Below are positions 53,001-61,571 of a stretch of 64,000 nt of DNA, piece after piece; the stretch's first letter is position 1; every line of letters begins with the position of its first letter. The position numbers were made by a program, and so were the translations under genes. Source of the stretch: JACMLD01 sp047602295 (lineage in GTDB: Bacteria; Bacteroidota; Bacteroidia; Chitinophagales; Chitinophagaceae); NCBI GenBank assembly GCA_047602295.1, contig JASGHP010000001.1, positions 62,001 to 126,000 of the forward strand, written 5' to 3'. The notes under the pieces were generated by a model. The model saw only the letters and a program-made list of their open reading frames with translations. It was not told the DNA's origin and searched no databases.

Positions 53001-54806
53001 TTATGCAGTTTCCATTCTTTTGCTTTGCTTTTTACGCTCATCCTCGTCCAGTATCACTTTACGCATACGAATGCTTTTGGGTGTTACTTCAATACATTCA
53101 TCGTGCTGAATGTACTCCATGCATTCTTCCAGCGTCATAAGCGTTTTAGGAGCAATTTTAGTTGCATCATCGCTACCGCTTGCACGGTGGTTGGTCAGCT
53201 TTTTGGGCTCTGTAGCATTTACCACCAAATCGCCTGGTTTAATATGCTCGGCTATAATCTGCCCTGTATAAACATCTTCACCTGGGTCTACGAAGAAGGT
53301 TCCCCTGTCTTGTAATTTGTCTATAGAATAGCCTGTTGTACGTTCCTGGTTTTTAGAAAGCAATACACCGTTGTTTCTTCCGGGGATGGGGCCTTTCCAG
53401 GGTTTGTATTCCAGGAAACGGTGCGCCATTACAGCCTCACCTGCTGTGTTAGTAAGCATATTGCTACGCAAACCAATCAAACCACGAGAAGGTATTTCAA
53501 ACTCCAGGTGCTGCATTTCGCCCTTGCTTTCCATTACCAGCATTTCACCCTTACGCTGTGTTACCAGGTCTATTACCTTGCCGCTATAATCTCCCGGCAC
53601 ATCTACTACCAATATCTCATACGGCTCATGCTTTTTGCCGTCAATGTCTTTTATTAAAACTGTAGGCTGGCCAATAGTTAGCTCAAAACCTTCGCGGCGC
53701 ATGGTTTCTATCAAAATACCTAAGTGCAAAATACCACGACCATAAACCAGGAAGCTATCCGCACTATCTGTATCATCTACTCTAAGTGCAAGGTTCTTTT
53801 CAGTTTCCTTCATCAAACGATCACGCAAGTGACGGCTTGTTACAAATTTACCTTCGCGGCCAAAGAAAGGTGAGTTGTTGATGCCAAATAACATGCTCAT
53901 TGTTGGCTCATCTACGCTGATAACCGGTAATGCTTCAGGATTGTCTATATCTGCAATGGTATCACCAATATTAAAATCTTCCAGGCCTACTACAGCACAA
54001 ATATCACCTGCAAACACTTCGGTAGCTTTCTTTTTACCCATGCCCATAAAAGTGTACAATTCTCTCACTTTCATCCTCTTAACAACACCACCAGCCTGCA
54101 TTAAAGCAATATTCTGGCCTTCTTTTATTGAACCCCTGGCTACTTTACCTACTGCAATCCTGCCCAGGAAAGACGAATAATCCAGTGAGGTTATCTGCAT
54201 TTGCAATGGACCTTCTGCCACTTTTGGAGCAGGCACATATTGCAAAATGCCATCCATTAATGGAGTAATGTCTTCACACTGTTCATTTTTGCTATTAAAC
54301 CAGCCGTTTTTGCCAGAGCCATAGAAGGTAGGAAAATCCAATTGTTCTTCTGTGGCGTCCAAGTTAAAGAATAGTTCAAAAACCGCGTCATGTACCTCGT
54401 CTGGGCGGCAGTTTGGTTTATCTACTTTATTGATTATCACTATTGGGCGCAGGTTCAACTGCAAAGCTTTTTGCAGTACAAAACGCGTCTGTGGCATTGG
54501 TCCTTCAAAAGCATCTACCAGCAACAATACGCCGTCCGCCATTTTTAGCACACGTTCTACCTCTCCGCCAAAGTCACTGTGGCCGGGAGTGTCAATCACG
54601 TTAATTTTAACGCCTTTGTATTCTACTGCCGCGTTTTTACTGAAAATGGTAATGCCTCGTTCCCTTTCCAGGTCGTTGCTATCCATTATCAACTCGCCGG
54701 TTTCCTGGTTTTCACGGAATACCTTGGTGGCATGTAAAATTTTGTCTACCAGGGTAGTTTTACCGTGGTCTACGTGTGCTATAATAGCTATATTTCTGAT
54801 ATTCAT
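53001..54806 (-). CDS. typA: translational GTPase TypA/BipA
   Basis: The 601-residue protein starts MNIRNIAIIAHVDHGKTTLVD (G1), with DTPGHSDFGGEVER (G3), INKVDKP (G4), then EF-G-like domains and the TypA-specific C-terminus with SRGLIGLRSNMLTNTAGEAV (in parts). It binds ribosomes and helps 50S assembly and stress growth. It has its own promoter and terminator. Confidence 0.95.
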   Translation of the reverse strand: MNIRNIAIIAHVDHGKTTLVDKILHATKVFRENQETGELIMDSNDLERERGITIFSKNAAVEYKGVKINVIDTPGHSDFGGEVERVLKMADGVLLLVDAFEGPMPQTRFVLQKALQLNLRPIVIINKVDKPNCRPDEVHDAVFELFFNLDATEEQLDFPTFYGSGKNGWFNSKNEQCEDITPLMDGILQYVPAPKVAEGPLQMQITSLDYSSFLGRIAVGKVARGSIKEGQNIALMQAGGVVKRMKVRELYTFMGMGKKKATEVFAGDICAVVGLEDFNIGDTIADIDNPEALPVISVDEPTMSMLFGINNSPFFGREGKFVTSRHLRDRLMKETEKNLALRVDDTDSADSFLVYGRGILHLGILIETMRREGFELTIGQPTVLIKDIDGKKHEPYEILVVDVPGDYSGKVIDLVTQRKGEMLVMESKGEMQHLEFEIPSRGLIGLRSNMLTNTAGEAVMAHRFLEYKPWKGPIPGRNNGVLLSKNQERTTGYSIDKLQDRGTFFVDPGEDVYTGQIIAEHIKPGDLVVNATEPKKLTNHRASGSDDATKIAPKTLMTLEECMEYIQHDECIEVTPKSIRMRKVILDEDERKKQSKRMETA

Positions 54807-54865
54807 AATTGCGATTTCCTTTGCAGAAAAGGCCGCTATTTGTCAGCCCTTCTTTTTTCAAGCGG

Positions 54866-54897
54866 CAAAGGTACGTTAATTCAACGGGCAAGACAAG
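54866..54897 (-). promoter_or_regulatory. promoter of typA
   Basis: On the minus strand CTTG, 20 bases, TACCTTTG: one mismatch from TTTG-N20-TAnnTTTG, 60 bases before the ATG. Confidence 0.65.
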
Positions 54898-55011
54898 CGA
54901 AAGATGTGTGATTATTGTGTTACCAGCATTTGTGCTTATGTGAACGTACCCAGCAAAAATGATGCGGCTAATTATCTATCACCCGGTTAGACGTGAAAAC
55001 ATTTTATCTTT

Positions 55012-55449
55012 ATGGGTATGAAGCAATTCCATTTAATAATCGCCTGTATTTTACTTTTCTGCAGCTCCACATTTGCCCAGGCAGGTAAAGACCAAAAAGA
55101 AATTATTGATATCCTGAACAAGCAAACCGTGTCGTGGAATAAAGGCAATTTGGAAGAGTTTATGCAAGGCTATTGGCAAAATGATTCACTGATGTATGTT
55201 GGTAAAAGCGGCGTTACCTATGGATACAACAACGCACTTGCCAATTACAAAAAAAATTACGACAGCCCTGAGAAAATGGGCAAACTATTTTTTGAGATCA
55301 TTAAGGTTAGAAAGCTGTCTGCAGAATATTATTGGGTATTGGGCAAATGGTTCTTAAAAAGATCTGTTGGTGATGTGAGTGGCCACTACACACTTTTATT
55401 TAGAAAGATTGCAGGCAAATGGCAGATTGTGGCAGACCATAGCAGCTAA
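55012..55449 (+). CDS. secreted NTF2-like protein (DUF4440/SnoaL-type)
   Basis: A signal peptide (MKQFHLIIACILLFCSSTFA) precedes a compact NTF2-like domain: QTVSWNKGNLEEFMQGYWQ, LMYVGKSGVTYGYNN and SGHYTLLFRKIAGKWQIVADHSS at the C-terminus. These folds bind small ligands or act as steroid-isomerase-like enzymes; the role is unknown. A second ATG two codons in is an equally good start. It ends two bases before a convergent gene. Confidence 0.8.
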   Translation: MGMKQFHLIIACILLFCSSTFAQAGKDQKEIIDILNKQTVSWNKGNLEEFMQGYWQNDSLMYVGKSGVTYGYNNALANYKKNYDSPEKMGKLFFEIIKVRKLSAEYYWVLGKWFLKRSVGDVSGHYTLLFRKIAGKWQIVADHSS

Positions 55450-55451
55450 GC

Positions 55452-55691
55452 CTAACCGTGAGGAAATTTTTTCTTCCAAAATCTTATCAGCAAACGTATC
55501 ATCATAACGGTGCTAAATAAAATCCATACATAAAAAATATAGTTGCCGGTAGTTGGTTTTTCATAGAAGAAAAACCAATTGCCATAAATGCCAACCGTAA
55601 ATAAAATCAACAGGTACACCAACACCAACGTAACAGACCAACCTACACGACTCAAAAAATCTCTTACTTCCGGTTCCATGCCACTGCTCAT
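55452..55691 (-). CDS. small two-span membrane protein, unknown function
   Basis: A 79-residue protein with two membrane spans (~18-38 and ~49-68), a polar N-terminus (MEPEVRDFLSRVGWS) and a basic C-terminus (RFWKKKFPHG). No function is recognised. It lies downstream of kbl on the same strand, 43 bases away, so it may be cotranscribed. Confidence 0.65.
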   Translation of the reverse strand: MSSGMEPEVRDFLSRVGWSVTLVLVYLLILFTVGIYGNWFFFYEKPTTGNYIFYVWILFSTVMMIRLLIRFWKKKFPHG

Positions 55692-55734
55692 AGCAAAATA
55701 TGTTTATTGAAATACGGGAGTTCCATAAAAAATA

Positions 55735-56925
55735 CTAGCTCGCTATCACTTTCAGCTTTTTACCAACTTTGGTGAATGCTGCAATAGCGTCATCTAAATG
55801 CTTTTGCTGATGAGCTGCACTTAGTTGCACCCTAATCCTAGCCTGCCCCTTAGCCACCACCGGAAAGAAAAATCCAATTACATAAATGCCTTCTTCCAGC
55901 AATTCTGCTGCAAATTGTTGGGCTACTACTGCATCGTACAACATTATTGGTACAATAGGATGATCGCCGGGTTTTATATCAAAACCTGCCGCCGTCATTT
56001 TCTCACGGAAATAACGGGTATTAAATTCCAGTTTATCTCTTAATTCTGTGGTTTCGCTCAGCATATCCAGCACAGCAATGGAAGCACCGGCAATAGAAGG
56101 CGCCAATGTATTAGAAAACAAATATGGCCTGGAACGCTGGCGCAATATTTCAATAATCGCTTTATTGCCGCTGGTAAAACCGCCGCTGGCACCGCCCAAG
56201 GCTTTGCCCAATGTGCCGGTTATGATGTCTACGCGGCCCATTACACCGCGGTATTCATGCGTGCCGCGGCCTGTTTTGCCTAAAAATCCGCTTGAATGGC
56301 ATTCGTCAATCATAACAATAGCGTCGTATTTATCTGCCAGGTCGCAGATTTTATCCAACTGTGCAATGGTTCCATCCATGCTGAAAGATCCGTCAGTAAC
56401 AATAATGCGGCTTCTGCAAGCGGCACTTTCTTTCAGCTTTGCTTCCAGGTCTTGCATATTATTATGCTCGTACCTGAAACGTTGTGCTTTGCAAAGGCGC
56501 ACGCCGTCAATAATAGAAGCATGGTTAAGCGCATCGCTAATAATCGCATCCTGCTCGTTAAACAAGGGCTCAAACACACCGCCATTTGCATCAAAAGCGG
56601 CAGCATACAAAATGGTATCTTCTGTGCCAAGAAAAGTAGCTATTTTTTGTTCCAGCTCTTTGTGTATGTCTTGCGTGCCGCAGATAAACCGCACACTGCT
56701 CATGCCGTATCCGTGTGTATCAATAGCTTTATGTGCAGCTTCAATCACTTTTGGGTGAGAAGAAAGGCCCAGGTAGTTATTGGCGCAAAAGTTCAATACA
56801 GTTTTGCCATTTACAGTTATCTCCGGCCCCTGCTCACTGGTGATAATCCGTTCTGTTTTAAAAAGACCGGCAGTTTTTATTTCTTCTACTTCTTTGCTGA
56901 TGCGTTGTATAAAGGCCTGATTCAT
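55735..56925 (-). CDS. kbl: glycine C-acetyltransferase (2-amino-3-ketobutyrate CoA ligase)
   Basis: A 396-residue alpha-oxoamine synthase: VLNFCANNYLGLSSHPKV (in parts), YGMSSVRFICGTQDIHKELE, DECHSSGFLGKTGRGTHE and the PLP Lys in TGTLGKALGGASGG. The GTQDIHKELE variant and the DECHSSGF loop are those of Kbl. With threonine dehydrogenase (not in this window) it turns threonine into glycine and acetyl-CoA. A TATTTTTG -7 element lies 20 bases upstream. Confidence 0.92.
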   Translation of the reverse strand: MNQAFIQRISKEVEEIKTAGLFKTERIITSEQGPEITVNGKTVLNFCANNYLGLSSHPKVIEAAHKAIDTHGYGMSSVRFICGTQDIHKELEQKIATFLGTEDTILYAAAFDANGGVFEPLFNEQDAIISDALNHASIIDGVRLCKAQRFRYEHNNMQDLEAKLKESAACRSRIIVTDGSFSMDGTIAQLDKICDLADKYDAIVMIDECHSSGFLGKTGRGTHEYRGVMGRVDIITGTLGKALGGASGGFTSGNKAIIEILRQRSRPYLFSNTLAPSIAGASIAVLDMLSETTELRDKLEFNTRYFREKMTAAGFDIKPGDHPIVPIMLYDAVVAQQFAAELLEEGIYVIGFFFPVVAKGQARIRVQLSAAHQQKHLDDAIAAFTKVGKKLKVIAS

Positions 56926-56944
56926 GCTGTTGGTGTTTGAGTTG

Positions 56945-56952
56945 CAAAAATA
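56945..56952 (-). promoter_or_regulatory. -7 promoter element of kbl
   Basis: TATTTTTG on the minus strand matches TAnnTTTG, 20 bases upstream of the ATG. A -33 element is not evident. Confidence 0.45.
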
Positions 56953-57202
56953 GTATAAAGCGATATAGTCATTCTGGTACGCTTAAAATTCCCTTAGCTA
57001 TAATGATACAGAATTGATAGAATAAGTTATTGAATTAATGTTTCAACAACCTTCACTCAGGATGGTAAATAATAGCTGCCGGCAGAAAATTTCACCGGTA
57101 GTTTTGGGTATTTTATCAGGTAAAACCATCATTTTATACAATTCTCTTACCGCCTGTAACATTTTGACAATACCTTCGTCTTATTAAACAAACACCCAAA
57201 CA

Positions 57203-57418
57203 ATGTCCGCCAAAAGGTTTATCTGCTTTATGTTGGTTTTGATGGTTTTTGCAGCCAGTCTTTTTGTGTATGGCTCACCGGCCAACGCAAAAGACGTTCA
57301 AAACAAAGAATGCCCTGCCGGCGCTGCTGTTTGCAACGATGAGGATGCAAGCACAAAATCAGCCGACATTATGCTTTGGCAATCTGTTTCACGCCATTTG
57401 CTAAACGTAATACAATAA
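57203..57418 (+). CDS. small secreted peptide, unknown function
   Basis: A 71-codon gene whose product has a clear signal peptide (MSAKRFICFMLVLMVFAASLFVYGSPANA) and a 42-residue mature part with two Cys (KECPAGAAVC) that could form a disulfide. It is followed by a terminator within 25 bases, which supports a real transcription unit. No homologue is recalled. Confidence 0.55.
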   Translation: MSAKRFICFMLVLMVFAASLFVYGSPANAKDVQNKECPAGAAVCNDEDASTKSADIMLWQSVSRHLLNVIQ

Positions 57419-57442
57419 TAACCCAATATATATCCAAGCAAG

Positions 57443-57472
57443 CCCTGCCCCTTACGGCAGGGTTTGTTTTTT
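57443..57472 (+). terminator. Rho-independent terminator
   Basis: CCCTGCC and GGCAGGG arms with a six-base loop, followed by TTTGTTTTTT. It ends the small secreted peptide gene. Confidence 0.82.
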
Positions 57473-57604
57473 AAAAAAAGTTCCCCTACCTGTAACTTTT
57501 AAATACGGTTGCACGTAAAACATAAAAGAGGCGGAAGAGAACCGGGAGAATGGATGTAATATTGTTCACCAGCACACGTCAGTACAAGAGAGAACCACTG
57601 TTTT

Positions 57605-58090
57605 ATGACTGAGAAAGACTACAATGAATGTGTACAGCATTATTCGGATAACGTTTATCGGTTTATCCTGAAAAACCTGCGTCATGAAGAAGACGCCAGG
57701 GATGTGGTACAAACTGCTTTTGAAAAATTATGGAGAAACCGCCAGGAAGTGGACGCAGCAAAAAGCAAATCATATTTGTTTACGATTGCCTATCACCAGA
57801 TGATTGACCACATCCGCAAAATGAAAAAAGTTCAGTTGAAAGAAAATTTTGCCGATGAGACGAGGATTTTAAACAAACCGGCTAACAACTTAAAAAAAAT
57901 ACTGGAGCAGGCTTTGGATACACTTAGCCAGACACAAAAAAGCCTGGTACTTTTAAAAGATTACGAAGGATATAGTTATGAGGAGATAGGAGCCATAACG
58001 GGATTGAACGAGAGCCAGGTAAAAGTTTACCTCTTTCGTGCAAGGACACAATTAAAGAATTACCTGGTAAGTCCTGAAAACGTTTTATAA
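57605..58090 (+). CDS. ECF-type RNA polymerase sigma factor
   Basis: The 161-residue protein has region 2 (SDNVYRFILKNLRHEEDARDVVQTAFEKLW in parts), SYLFTIAYHQMIDHIRK, and a region 4 helix-turn-helix (YEGYSYEEIGAITGLNESQVKVYLFRARTQL in parts). It is followed after 22 bases by a membrane protein that is the probable anti-sigma factor and then by a barrel protein that may be a target or partner. Confidence 0.9.
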   Translation: MTEKDYNECVQHYSDNVYRFILKNLRHEEDARDVVQTAFEKLWRNRQEVDAAKSKSYLFTIAYHQMIDHIRKMKKVQLKENFADETRILNKPANNLKKILEQALDTLSQTQKSLVLLKDYEGYSYEEIGAITGLNESQVKVYLFRARTQLKNYLVSPENVL

Positions 58091-58112
58091 GCCGTACCAT
58101 TAAAAAAACAAC

Positions 58113-59276
58113 ATGAACATTAACAGAAATAATTACGAAGAATTTTTTATGCTGTATGCAGACAATGAGCTGCCTGCTGGCGTAAGAAAAGAAGTAGAAG
58201 CTTTTGTTGCTGCCAACCCCGATCTAAAGGAAGAACTGGCATTGTTCTCTGCTACCAAGTTAACGCCTGATAACAATACTGTTTTCAATAACAAAGAAGT
58301 ATTGCTAAGAAAAGAAAATGAAGCAGAAGCTATTAACATTACTAATTACGAGTCCTTTTTTGTTTTGTATGCAGATGATGAATTGAATAATGATGAAAAA
58401 GCACAGGTAGAAGAATTTGTTTATCATCATCCGCAATTGCAAGCTGCTTTTGAATTATTGCAGGAAGTAAAATTGCAACCCGATACTACTATTGTATTTG
58501 AAAACAAAGAAATACTCTATCGCAAAGAAAAAGATGATAAAGTAATTCCTATTTACTGGTGGAGAATTGCAGCAGCGGCGATTGTATTATTAATAGCAGG
58601 CCTGCTTTGGATATACATGGGCGATGGAAATAATGCGCCTAAAGGGATTGTAAAAAATGTTCAGCAACCTGTAACCAATCCACAAACTGTACCGTTACAT
58701 AAAAAAGAAGAAATCCAACAAAGCAGTAACCAACAAAACATAAGTGAGGAAAAGGGAAGCGTGGCACAGGTAAACCAACAGGAAATAATAAAAACGAAAG
58801 CACCCAAAACCACCCACGATTTGTTTGACCAACCGAAGAAAGAAAATGAGCTCAATACTTCTTCCAACCCTCAAACAAAAGAAGTAAAAAATGAACAACA
58901 ACAAATTGCTGCTGTTCTTCCAGGCGAAGATGGTTTAAAAGCAACTGCTATTCCTTCCATACAAAACCAAACAGGGAAAAAAACGGAGATCAATACTGAT
59001 ATAGCTGCTGCAGCAAGCAAGTCAGTAACAAATCACCAACTGGTATATACAGATGCGAACGAGCTGGAAAGCAAGAAGGCCATTGCTGAACAGGTTGTAG
59101 CAACCAATACCAGCGATAATGTTGAAGTGCTCAACACTTCTGTAGAAACTAAAAGCTCATTGAGAGGTTTCTTCCGCAAAGCATCAAGGCTTATGGGTAA
59201 GAAATCTAACAATGATGATGAAGACAGCAAACACAAAAGCATTCTGATAGGTGGATTTGAGATTGCTGTTAGATAA
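58113..59276 (+). CDS. membrane anti-sigma-factor-like protein with duplicated N-terminal domain
   Basis: Two tandem ~65-residue modules, NNYEEFFMLYADNELPAG... and TNYESFFVLYADDELNND..., each ends with an ENKE(V/I)L-RKE motif. They resemble the zf-HC2/anti-sigma N-terminal helix bundle (LYxDxEL, then PxLxxxL) without the zinc His/Cys. One membrane span (WWRIAAAAIVLLIAGLLWIYM) follows, then ~200 Gln/Asn/Lys-rich periplasmic residues. The context after an ECF sigma gene makes an anti-sigma role likely. Confidence 0.75.
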   Translation: MNINRNNYEEFFMLYADNELPAGVRKEVEAFVAANPDLKEELALFSATKLTPDNNTVFNNKEVLLRKENEAEAINITNYESFFVLYADDELNNDEKAQVEEFVYHHPQLQAAFELLQEVKLQPDTTIVFENKEILYRKEKDDKVIPIYWWRIAAAAIVLLIAGLLWIYMGDGNNAPKGIVKNVQQPVTNPQTVPLHKKEEIQQSSNQQNISEEKGSVAQVNQQEIIKTKAPKTTHDLFDQPKKENELNTSSNPQTKEVKNEQQQIAAVLPGEDGLKATAIPSIQNQTGKKTEINTDIAAAASKSVTNHQLVYTDANELESKKAIAEQVVATNTSDNVEVLNTSVETKSSLRGFFRKASRLMGKKSNNDDEDSKHKSILIGGFEIAVR

Positions 59277-59307
59277 ACCTTATTAAAAAAATTAGCAAAC
59301 TTATTTT

Positions 59308-60144
59308 ATGCGTAAAATATTTGTACTACTGGCAGGATTATGTATTGGAATGAGCACAATGGCCCAAACAGATACCAGCAACAATCAAACGAAAAAAGAA
59401 GATACCATCCGTATAGGCAGCCTGATTATTGTAAAGAAAGGCGATGGCCATTATGAAAACAATGATGGCTCTGTTAAAATAACAAGAACAAGGCACAATA
59501 ATAAAAACATCAGCACCAATTGGATAATACTTGATCTTGGTTTTGCCAATTATACAGACAAGACTATTTATGCCAACGCAATAGCTGCAGGTGTGGTGGC
59601 ACCTGGCATGGGCAAAGAACAATTTAACTTACGCAATGGAAAATCTGTAGATGTAAATATCTGGCTGTTTATGCAAAGGCTTAATCTTATTAAGCATGTT
59701 GTAAACCTTAAATACGGTTTAGGAATAGAGTTGAACAATTATCGCTACGAATCGCCTGTATGGTACGATAAAGCCAACAATATATTTACTGAAGACAATG
59801 TGCGTCATTACCGTAAAAACAAACTGGCAGCAGATTATGTAACTGTTCCGTTAATGTTGAACTTCAACTTTACACCACACAATGAGTATAACAGATCTTT
59901 TGGTTTCAGTGCAGGTGTAAGTGCAGGCTATCTATATTCATCACGCCAGAAAATGATTACCAGTGAAGATGGCAAGCAAAAAACACACGATGATTTTTAC
60001 CTGAGGCCATTTAAAATTAGCTATGTAGCAGAATTGCAACTAGGACCGGTAAAATTATACGGATCGCTGGCTACACAAAGCATGTTTGAAAAAGGATTGG
60101 ATCAAACTCCTTACAATATTGGTATACGCTTGAGCAATTGGTAA
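59308..60144 (+). CDS. outer-membrane beta-barrel protein (PorT-like)
   Basis: A signal peptide (MRKIFVLLAGLCIGMSTMA) and alternating amphipathic strands ending in the typical barrel C-terminus YNIGIRLSNW. FNFTPHNEYNRSFGFSAGVSAGYLYSSRQKM (in parts) is like Bacteroidota PorT-type and outer-membrane-beta-barrel family proteins. It is the third gene of the sigma/anti-sigma operon, with a terminator after it. Confidence 0.78.
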   Translation: MRKIFVLLAGLCIGMSTMAQTDTSNNQTKKEDTIRIGSLIIVKKGDGHYENNDGSVKITRTRHNNKNISTNWIILDLGFANYTDKTIYANAIAAGVVAPGMGKEQFNLRNGKSVDVNIWLFMQRLNLIKHVVNLKYGLGIELNNYRYESPVWYDKANNIFTEDNVRHYRKNKLAADYVTVPLMLNFNFTPHNEYNRSFGFSAGVSAGYLYSSRQKMITSEDGKQKTHDDFYLRPFKISYVAELQLGPVKLYGSLATQSMFEKGLDQTPYNIGIRLSNW

Positions 60145-60180
60145 TAGTAAACCATTTCTCTCTTGTTTTGATTATTATAC

Positions 60181-60212
60181 ACCGGCGCTTTTTTAAGTGC
60201 CGGTTTTATTTT
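60181..60212 (+). terminator. Rho-independent terminator
   Basis: ACCGGCGCTT and AAGTGCCGGT (one G-U pair) around TTTT, followed by TTATTTTTT. It ends the ECF operon and lies next to the stop of the convergent YdcZ-type gene. Confidence 0.82.
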
Positions 60213-60649
60213 TTGTTAACCAGCCAGGCACCTGCCACCAGGAAAGCGATCCCTGCCAGCTTTTTCAATGTTATAGGCGATATATTAAGTCCCAGCACGC
60301 CAAAATGATCCATGCATACAGCTGTGATCAACTGTCCGGCAATCACCAACACAAACATATTGGCCACTCCAATTTCTTTTACGGATAATAATGTAACCGT
60401 CACCACAAAAACACCAAACAGCCCGCCGCTGAATTTATACCAGTTAATGCTATTGTAAGCAGCAAGCGGTGGCAGAGATTGTTTGGAAAGCAAGAGAATA
60501 AGAATCAATGCCAGTGTTCCAACAAAAAAAGAAATAAAAGCAGCCATAAAAGGATGGTTAATGGCTATTCTTAACTGGCTGTTAATACCAGACTGTATTG
60601 TCATGGCCACACCTGCCAAAATGGGTAAAACGTAAAAAATAAATTTCAT
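60206..60649 (-). CDS. YdcZ-type (DUF606) DMT permease
   Basis: The 147-residue protein has five membrane spans, with IQSGINSQLRIAINHPFMAAFISFFVGT at the N-terminus and ILVIAGQLITAVCMDHFGVLGL-like sequence in the second half. This is the half-size DMT family DUF606/YdcZ; members work as dimers. The transported substrate is unknown. Confidence 0.82.
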   Translation of the reverse strand: MKFIFYVLPILAGVAMTIQSGINSQLRIAINHPFMAAFISFFVGTLALILILLLSKQSLPPLAAYNSINWYKFSGGLFGVFVVTVTLLSVKEIGVANMFVLVIAGQLITAVCMDHFGVLGLNISPITLKKLAGIAFLVAGAWLVNKK

Positions 60650-60909
60650 GATTAAGCGGAATAAATGTTTAAAACTTACTCTGTCAAAATTCTGATATTT
60701 TCAACCCCGCCGCGTAATTTTAATTTTTTTTGTTAAGGCTTTCGTAATAAATGTTTTAGCCAATAAACCCTTAAAATTCGATGAGTGAAAAAATATACCG
60801 CCGAAGTATACGTTTAAGTACAGTATAAAATTTACGTATCCCTATGTTGAACAAATCCCATTCTTTAAACCGGTTTTCTTTTTTTCAGTCTTTTAAAAAA
60901 ATTCTGTCA

Positions 60910-61464
60910 ATGAAAAGTTTATTTGCCGCCGGTACAGCCATGTTTGCTATTGCTTTGTTTGCATTTACCACACACGAAAACAAAAGATTGGTAAAGCACC
61001 GTTTTTTTAATGATGAGTTGAACGGTAAGCCTTACATTATTATCGACAAGTCTGATTACGAATTAAGAGTGTATGATGATGATGGCTGGTATGCATCTTA
61101 CCCTGTTGTATTGGGCAGCAAAAAGCTGGACGATAAAATGGTGCAGGGCGATAGATTAACACCGGAAGGCGTATATAAGATTGCTTCTAAAAGGGTACAC
61201 GAGAAATGGGACAGGATGATGTTAATTGATTATCCAACCAAAGCAGATATTGCCAAGTTTAATGAAAGAAAAGCGCAAGGCATTCTCCCTAAAAATGCAA
61301 AACTTGGTGATGGTATTGGCATACACGGTACCTGGCAGCACGATGATATGGCTGTAGATTATTACCAGCAATGGACCAATGGCTGCATTGCCTTGAAGAA
61401 CGATGAAATTGAAGAATTGTACCGTCTTATTCCTGTAGGTACACAAGTGACTATTCAAAGATAA
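60910..61464 (+). CDS. L,D-transpeptidase, YkuD family
   Basis: A 184-residue secreted enzyme with a signal sequence (MKSLFAAGTAMFAIALFAF). YIIIDKSDYELRVYDDDGW starts the YkuD domain and the catalytic residues are intact: GIGIHGTW (His139) and QWTNGCIAL (Cys159). It forms 3-3 or lipoprotein cross-links in peptidoglycan. Its start is placed at the signal peptide; the longer frame adds 22 unlikely residues. Confidence 0.87.
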   Translation: MKSLFAAGTAMFAIALFAFTTHENKRLVKHRFFNDELNGKPYIIIDKSDYELRVYDDDGWYASYPVVLGSKKLDDKMVQGDRLTPEGVYKIASKRVHEKWDRMMLIDYPTKADIAKFNERKAQGILPKNAKLGDGIGIHGTWQHDDMAVDYYQQWTNGCIALKNDEIEELYRLIPVGTQVTIQR

Positions 61465-61540
61465 ATTGCGTTTAGTCAAATAATAATAAATTATCTCTTC
61501 AACAGATAAGGCGCAAAGCCTAACCTTGATTATCTTTAAA

Positions 61541-61571
61541 AAATTCCGGCCGAACAGACCGGAATTTTTTT
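61541..61571 (+). terminator. terminator hairpin abutting the acyltransferase start codon
   Basis: AAATTCCGG and CCGGAATTT with a nine-base loop, then a T-run that runs directly into the next ATG. It ends the L,D-transpeptidase transcript and may act as an attenuator for the following gene. Confidence 0.7.
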
